Positions 59,270 through 64,000 of a DNA stretch of 64,000 bases are shown in pieces. This stretch comes from DAOUJW01 sp965218945. Lineage in GTDB: Bacteria; Chloroflexota; Dehalococcoidia; Lucifugimonadales; UBA2985. Below the pieces are notes generated by a model. That model had not been told where the DNA came from. It made no database searches and saw only the letters and a list, made by a program, of their open reading frames with translations. The translations under genes and the position numbers were made by a program. Each line of letters begins with the position of its first letter. The stretch's first letter is position 1. The stretch lies in the NCBI GenBank assembly GCA_965218945.1, contig OZ244718.1, positions 558,001-622,000 on the forward strand, read 5' to 3'.

Positions 59270-59519
59270 AACCTCTCCTCTCTGCGGCGTTGGCTCTGCG
59301 CAGACTGATGATACGCGTTGCCTCACCAAGGTCTGTGAATACCACGTAGTGCAAGCGGCCCCCTATATAGCCCATTCCGGCGTAGCGTATTTCGCCATAC
59401 CGGTCACTCCGTTCAACTATAGCTGTGTCCCAACTGAAATGGACTATTGATGCGAAGTCTACGCCATGTTTCTCCCGGTTCTCCCTCCGCTTAGCTTCAT
59501 TCCATCCGTACTCCGCCAT
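59250..59519 (-). CDS. brnT: BrnT-type ribonuclease toxin
   Basis: This 89-residue toxin begins MAEYGWNEAKRRENREKHGVDFASIVHFSWDTAIVERSDRYGE. The W-x(4)-K/R-x(2)-N-x(2)-KHGVxF pattern is diagnostic of BrnT. RYAGMGYIGGRLHYVVFTDLGEATRIISLRRANAAERR contains the strand and Arg residues of the RelE-like RNase fold. I chose ATG 59519 because the family starts there; the upstream in-frame extension is non-coding. A promoter lies immediately before the ATG, so the mRNA may be leaderless. Confidence 0.88.
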   Translation of the reverse strand: MAEYGWNEAKRRENREKHGVDFASIVHFSWDTAIVERSDRYGEIRYAGMGYIGGRLHYVVFTDLGEATRIISLRRANAAERRGYAQTDV

Positions 59520-59522
59520 CGT

Positions 59523-59551
59523 ATTGTATATGCACAAAGCCCCTTTGTCAA
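59523..59551 (-). promoter_or_regulatory. brnTA promoter with embedded operator
   Basis: On the minus strand TTGACA (59546-59551), 17 bases, TACAAT (59523-59528) end only three bases before the brnT ATG. Within the spacer, ACAAAG-CCC-CTTTGT (59534-59548) is a perfect inverted repeat. A longer imperfect inverted repeat spans 59526-59568. Both suit autorepression by BrnA. Confidence 0.65.
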
Positions 59552-59687
59552 GTTGTTTGTGTATATATTTATCCGTATTACACCACGATAGGCCTGAGTT
59601 GACTCTGTGGCAAGCCTTGTACCAATCTAAGGCTGGTGTGTTAAGATTAGGATGCAATCTGCGTTTTTCCCAAGGAGTGGCTAAGTT

Positions 59688-60398
59688 GTGATCAAGGCTG
59701 TCTTTTTCGACTTCTATAACACCGTCGGCAGGTTTTGGCCGCCGAGAGAAGAGCTTCAAGCTACGGCGTGTGGAGAGTTCGGCATAGTGGTCACCCCGGA
59801 GGGCGTAGACGTGGGCTATAGCCTCGCGGACGCCTACATGGCCCGGGAGGTGGCTCGCCTGCCTCTCCGGGACAGGGATCGCCAGGGCGTCAAGGACTTT
59901 TTCTCTGAGTACCAGCGTCTCATCCTTCAGGGTGACGGCGTAGAGGTGTCGTTGGAGTTGGCGTTGAAGATAAGCGCGCGGCTCAGGCAGCTTTCATACG
60001 GATACGCTCTCTTCGACGATGTCCTCCCCACTTTGGACGTGCTCAAGAAGCGGGGACTTATCCTCGGTCTGCTCTCCAACAACGAGGGTGATATGAACAA
60101 GCTATCCGTTGAGCTTGGACTATCTCCATACCTGGACTTCACAATTACCTCGGCCGACGTGGGCATAAGTAAGCCCCATCCACCCATCTTCCTGGAGGCG
60201 TTGAGAAGAGCGCAGGCGGAACCCCGGGAAGTCATTCACGTCGGCGACCAGTATGACACCGATGTCAAGGGCGCTCTGGGAGTTGGCATTCGTCCGGTGC
60301 TCCTGGACAGGGACAAGCTGAGTGGGGACATTGCGGAATGTCCGCGTATCGAGAGTCTACCGGAGGTGGTGGACCTGGTCCGGGGAGTGACCGATTAG
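59688..60398 (+). CDS. HAD-superfamily hydrolase, dehalogenase-like
   Basis: This 236-residue HAD-fold protein has motif I AVFFDFYNTVG, where the second Asp of DxDxT is replaced by Tyr, as in haloacid dehalogenases (DxYxT). Motif II is in LGLLSNNEGD, the Lys in GISKPHPPIFLEALRRA and motif IV in VIHVGDQYDTDVKGALGVG. Either phosphatase or dehalogenase activity is possible. The start is GTG with an AAGGAG site. Its stop overlaps the convergent mfd stop by four bases. Confidence 0.87.
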   Translation: MIKAVFFDFYNTVGRFWPPREELQATACGEFGIVVTPEGVDVGYSLADAYMAREVARLPLRDRDRQGVKDFFSEYQRLILQGDGVEVSLELALKISARLRQLSYGYALFDDVLPTLDVLKKRGLILGLLSNNEGDMNKLSVELGLSPYLDFTITSADVGISKPHPPIFLEALRRAQAEPREVIHVGDQYDTDVKGALGVGIRPVLLDRDKLSGDIAECPRIESLPEVVDLVRGVTD

Positions 60399-63300
60399 GT
60401 TCTGGCGCCTGACATTGCCCCGGATAGTTCCAGAGCCTGGGTCTTGAAGGCGGCCAGTCGTTCCAGGGAGTCTGAAAGGGTCTTCTGCCATCCACTTCCG
60501 AGGGTTATACGGATCTGGCTGTGCCCCACGTGGGCAGCCTTCCCAAGGGCCTTCTGAAGGACCAGCCTGGCCCCCTCCACAGGTTCCCTGAGTTGCGCAA
60601 CGGCCACGTTTCCGTTCTGTACAATGGACTCCGCGCCCGCTTCCCGTGCCAGGCTCTTGATGTCCATAACGTACAGCAGGTCCCGCACTGCCTTGGGCAA
60701 GGGGCCGAACCTGTCCCTGATCTCGTCACCCAAGGAGACTATCTCATCCCGGTCCTGGGTTCGTACCATGCGCTGGTACACGCCCAGTCGTGTAGCGAAG
60801 TCGGATATGTAGTGGACGGGGATATGCGCCGCAATGGACAAGTCGACCTTCACATCCTGGGCCTGCGGAGGCTTCTCGGACGGCTCTCCGCTGCGTCGAC
60901 TCCTCACCTCATCCACGGCCTCGGCCAGCAGCTGCGAGTATAGCTCATAGCCGATGGTGTGTATGTGTCCGCTCTGCTCCGCTCCCAGTAGGTTGCCGGC
61001 GCCCCTAATCTCCAGGTCCCTCATGGCGATGCGGAAACCGGCTCCCAGCTCCGTGGCTGCCATAATGGTCTTGAGCCGCTTCTCTGCCGTCTCCGTAATG
61101 CGACGGCGACGCGGCACCATGAGGTAGGCGTAAGCCCTGTTGACACCCCTTCCTACACGGCCTCGAAGCTGGTAGAGCTGTGCCAGACCCAGCATGTCCG
61201 CTCTATCGATGATCAGAGTGTTGACATTAGGCATGTCCAGACCGGCCTCAATAATAGTCGTACACGCCATCACGTCGTACTGTCCCTCGGCGAAGTCCGT
61301 CATTGCTCGCTCAAGGGTCTCTTCGGGCATCTGGCCGTGACCGATGGTGACGGCGGCCTCGGGGACAATCTCTCGTATCTTCATAGCCGTCTCTTCGATT
61401 GAATGGACGCGGTTGTGCAGGAAGAACACCTGCCCTCCACGGTCCATCTCGCGCAGAATGGCCTCTCGTATGACCTCTTCGCTGTACTCCGAAACGTAGG
61501 TCTTGATGGAGAGACGCTCCTCCGGCGGGGTCTCAATGGTGCTCATATCTCTTATGCCTGACAGAGCCATGTGCAGAGTGCGCGGGATGGGAGTGGCGCT
61601 CAGGGTAAGGACGTCGGCCTCCCAACGCATCTCCTTCAGGCGCTCCTTATGGGCCACTCCGAATCGCTGCTCCTCATCAACAATCACCAGACCCAGGTTC
61701 TTGAAAGACACGTCCTTCTGAAGCAGTCGATGAGTGCCTATGCATATATCCACCTTGCCCTCAGCCAAGTCCTCGGCCACCATCCGTTGCTCTTCGGGTG
61801 TGCGGAAGCGGCTCAGCACCTCCACCCTGAGAGGAAAGGTGGCCAGCCTCTCGGAGAAGGTAACGTAGTGTTGCTGGGCCAGAATGGTTGTAGGAACCAG
61901 GAACGCCACTTGGGCCCCGTCCATCACCGCCTTGAAAGCGGCCCTCAGGGCCACCTCCGTCTTACCGTAGCCAACGTCGCCGCACACAAGCCTGTCCATC
62001 GGCCTGTGGTGCTCCATGTCTCTCTTCACCTCGTGGATGCTCTCCATTTGGTCCGGAGTCTCCTGGTAGGGAAAGGCATCCTCCATCTCCTGCTGCCACG
62101 GCGTATCGGGAGAGAAGGCAAACCCGTCCACCACCTCGCGAGAGGCGTAAAGGGACAGCAGCTGCTCGGCCAACTCCCTGGTGGATGCTCTGGCCCTCTC
62201 CTTGGAGCGCCTCCACTCCTGAGTACCCAAGCGCGTGAGTGAAGGTACGCGCTCTCCGGAGGCCACGTACGGAGCTACCCTGTCCAGCTGGTCTGTGGGC
62301 ACGTACAGCTTGTCTCCCGCAGCGTACTCCAGGACCAGGTACTCCTTCTCCGATTCCTCTCCCCCCATGTGGCGCGTCCCGACGAAGCGCCCGATGCCGT
62401 GCTCCATGTGCACCAGGTAGCTGCCGGGCTCCAGCTCCGACAGCGAGGCCACACGCGGGGCCTGCGCTCGCCTTCGCAGAGGACGCTCCTTTGTCCGTCC
62501 CATTATCTCAGCGTCGGTCAGCAGATGGAGGGTCGAGTCACCCAGGGGCAGGCTCCAGCCCTCGGCCAGGGAGTCCCTGATCAGGGTTGCGGAACCTTTT
62601 CCCGGTTCTCCCTGAGCTCCTACGTCCCCATCTACAGCAACGTCCAATCCCTTGAATACCTCGGCCAGTCGGGAGGCATGGTGGGACACCAGGACAACCC
62701 GGTCCCCGTTCTGTCTCCAGCCGCGAACGTCCTCAGCCAGGGTGTCCAGGCGTCCCCTGTAGCCGTCGTGGGAAAAGAAACCAAGCTCGTGTCCGGCCGT
62801 CTCTCCGGTGGTCTCCGCCTGCGTCCAGGGCGCCGTATCGAGCCGTCTTGGCGCTGTCGACAACCGACCGTACAACTCCTCCCAGGGTAAATGGAGGGAT
62901 GGGAAGTTTCGAGGCACTTCGCCTCTATCCTCCTTGGTGATCCTCAAATCTATGGACTTTGCCTCCTGTCTCAGGCCCTCGTCCTCCACGTGCCCCGGTC
63001 TCTCCACAACTATCAGCGCTTCAGGGTCGAGGAAATCCAGAACGGACCCGCGGCAGAAGAATCCCTGGTAAAACCCGGGATCCTCAAGAGCGTGGCCCGA
63101 CAACAGCAGGGACATCTCCTCCTGAATACGGTCCCTTGTCGGAGGCGCGCAGTTGGACATGTCCAGTCGGTCGTAAAGCTCCTCCACTTCTCCACGGGGG
63201 ATGAGGTGAGGCAGCGCCTCCTGGCAGGGCAGGATAAGCGTCTCCTGCACCGACTCCACTGAGCGTTGGGAGGCCGGATCGAACAGACGGATGCTCTCGA

Positions 63301-63916
63301 CGGTGTCACCCCAGAGCTCGATTCGTGCGGGAAGCTCCGACCCGGGCGAGAAGACATCGACGATCCCGCCCCGCCTGCTTGCAGTGCCGGGGATCTCAAC
63401 GGTGCGCTCCAAGCGGTAGCCCATCGTCTGCCAGCGATTCAGCAGCGTATTCAGATCAACGCGCTGACCAACGGCGATCCGGTGCCGCGATGACTCAAAG
63501 GCGCTCCTCTCAAGCGTCTTCTGGGTTACAGCGGCCACTGACGCTACTACTATTGGCGGCAGCGATGACTCCCCCTTGGGTCTCGTAATGGCATCCAGAG
63601 TCCTGATACGTCCGTGGGTTGAAGCGTCGTCGGCCATCAATCTCTCGAAGGGCAGGGTCTCACCCTCCGGGAACTGGTATGCCTCTCCATCTTCTCCACA
63701 CCACACCAGGAGGTCGGAGTGCACCTGGCGCGCCCTCTCAGGACGCGCCACCAGCACAAGGATGGGGACACTCAAGCCCTCTCTCAGGGCCCCGGCGCAG
63801 AAGGGGAGGGCGGAGTTCGGGAGTACCGCCTGGCCCTTGCCATGCCTCAGTCGAAGCGCGTCCAGAAGGCCCAGGTACTCAGGGCTGCGGGAAAGCAGAG
63901 GAAACAGCTCTCTAAT
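60395..63916 (-). CDS. mfd: Transcription-repair coupling factor
   Basis: Mfd removes RNA polymerase stalled at DNA lesions and recruits UvrAB. The protein has a UvrB-like N-terminus, the RNAP-interaction motif ELEPGSYLVHMEHGIGRFVG, the helicase motif LVCGDVGYGKTEVALRAAF, the DEEQ box VIVDEEQRFGV, and a TRG/relay region. The first ordinary in-frame start is TTG at 63775. Mfd-like sequence continues upstream (IRELFPLLSRSPEYLGLLDAL), with no ATG, GTG or TTG before an in-frame stop. ATT at 63916 sits four bases after an AAGGAG site and is my preferred start (1,173 residues). Confidence 0.9.
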   Translation of the reverse strand: MRELFPLLSRSPEYLGLLDALRLRHGKGQAVLPNSALPFCAGALREGLSVPILVLVARPERARQVHSDLLVWCGEDGEAYQFPEGETLPFERLMADDASTHGRIRTLDAITRPKGESSLPPIVVASVAAVTQKTLERSAFESSRHRIAVGQRVDLNTLLNRWQTMGYRLERTVEIPGTASRRGGIVDVFSPGSELPARIELWGDTVESIRLFDPASQRSVESVQETLILPCQEALPHLIPRGEVEELYDRLDMSNCAPPTRDRIQEEMSLLLSGHALEDPGFYQGFFCRGSVLDFLDPEALIVVERPGHVEDEGLRQEAKSIDLRITKEDRGEVPRNFPSLHLPWEELYGRLSTAPRRLDTAPWTQAETTGETAGHELGFFSHDGYRGRLDTLAEDVRGWRQNGDRVVLVSHHASRLAEVFKGLDVAVDGDVGAQGEPGKGSATLIRDSLAEGWSLPLGDSTLHLLTDAEIMGRTKERPLRRRAQAPRVASLSELEPGSYLVHMEHGIGRFVGTRHMGGEESEKEYLVLEYAAGDKLYVPTDQLDRVAPYVASGERVPSLTRLGTQEWRRSKERARASTRELAEQLLSLYASREVVDGFAFSPDTPWQQEMEDAFPYQETPDQMESIHEVKRDMEHHRPMDRLVCGDVGYGKTEVALRAAFKAVMDGAQVAFLVPTTILAQQHYVTFSERLATFPLRVEVLSRFRTPEEQRMVAEDLAEGKVDICIGTHRLLQKDVSFKNLGLVIVDEEQRFGVAHKERLKEMRWEADVLTLSATPIPRTLHMALSGIRDMSTIETPPEERLSIKTYVSEYSEEVIREAILREMDRGGQVFFLHNRVHSIEETAMKIREIVPEAAVTIGHGQMPEETLERAMTDFAEGQYDVMACTTIIEAGLDMPNVNTLIIDRADMLGLAQLYQLRGRVGRGVNRAYAYLMVPRRRRITETAEKRLKTIMAATELGAGFRIAMRDLEIRGAGNLLGAEQSGHIHTIGYELYSQLLAEAVDEVRSRRSGEPSEKPPQAQDVKVDLSIAAHIPVHYISDFATRLGVYQRMVRTQDRDEIVSLGDEIRDRFGPLPKAVRDLLYVMDIKSLAREAGAESIVQNGNVAVAQLREPVEGARLVLQKALGKAAHVGHSQIRITLGSGWQKTLSDSLERLAAFKTQALELSGAMSGART

Positions 63917-63929
63917 TTCTCTCCTTCAC

Positions 63930-64000
63930 TTAAGAGGCCCGGCCTCTCCAGTCCAGGTATCTTTGTGCATTAGCCTCAGAGACCTTCTGCGCCGCGTCCG
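63930..64000 (-). CDS. 3' end of an unidentified gene (partial)
   Basis: An open frame enters from the window edge and ends SEANAQRYLDWRGRAS followed by TAA at 63930-63932. It stops 13 bases before the proposed mfd start, as expected for an upstream operon member. Only about 22 residues are visible, so no identity is proposed. Confidence 0.35.
   Translation of the reverse strand, partial: DAAQKVSEANAQRYLDWRGRAS

Overview
The window is a GC-rich bacterial chromosome segment of about 64 kb with dense genes on both strands, one complete but isolated 16S rRNA gene and two proline tRNAs. The gene set suggests a member of the Chloroflexota, probably a Dehalococcoidia/SAR202-like lineage. It includes a giant GT39-DUF2298 fusion protein, coenzyme F420 biosynthesis (cofE) with an F420-type luciferase-like oxidoreductase, paired class III CoA-transferases, paired ADP-forming acyl-CoA synthetase alpha subunits, and an rRNA gene unlinked to 23S. 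This assignment is inferred from gene content; placing the 16S sequence in a tree would settle it.

Layout. 0.3-5.3 kb: pcm, dtd, an FmdB zinc ribbon, tRNA-Pro(TGG), ilvE, then an isochorismatase-like hydrolase coupled to an F420-type oxidoreductase. 5.7-7.6 kb: an AT-richer islet with an HTH-ImmA/IrrE metalloprotease and an unknown partner protein. 7.8-11 kb: two class III CoA-transferases, only one with the catalytic Asp, and an AIM24 protein. 11.2-15.2 kb: an AapJQM-type amino-acid ABC transporter without its ATPase. 15.2-17.1 kb: the 16S gene with its own promoter, processing stem and terminator. 17.3-19.5 kb: ruvC-ruvA-ruvB. 20.1-23.9 kb: a potassium cluster (TrkH/KtrB channel, KtrA, universal stress protein, split TrkA), followed by pheA. 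24.7-29.8 kb: small membrane proteins and the GT39-DUF2298 protein. 30.2-33.1 kb: the gap and eno glycolytic operon. 33.2-34.9 kb: an IS1182-type element inside a palindrome. 35.1-38.2 kb: arsM, a coiled-coil protein, coaD and rsmD. 38.3-41.5 kb: divergent acyl-CoA synthetase alpha paralogues. 42-50 kb: crotonase, cofE, chdC/hemQ, a secreted metalloprotease, an altered A-type Fe-S carrier, speD-speE, and a foreign-looking gene bounded by 36-bp direct repeats. 50-54 kb: hydrolases, a gamma-carbonic-anhydrase-like protein, a VOC protein and tRNA-Pro(CGG). 54-58 kb: a LysR regulator divergent from aceB-aceA (glyoxylate shunt). 58-64 kb: comF, a BrnT/BrnA toxin-antitoxin pair, a HAD hydrolase and mfd.

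The metabolism suggests an organism that activates and degrades organic acids through CoA thioesters (CoA-transferases, acyl-CoA synthetase alpha subunits, crotonase) and assimilates the acetyl-CoA through the glyoxylate shunt. Amino-acid uptake and F420 redox chemistry accompany this. The most unusual points are: an insertion sequence at the exact centre of a 28-bp palindrome; a small inserted gene whose flanking repeats differ only synonymously in the neighbouring hydrolase frame; the ImmA-type two-gene islet; a catalytic/non-catalytic CoA-transferase pair; and two genes (mfd and a coiled-coil gene) that appear to start at ATT or ATC.
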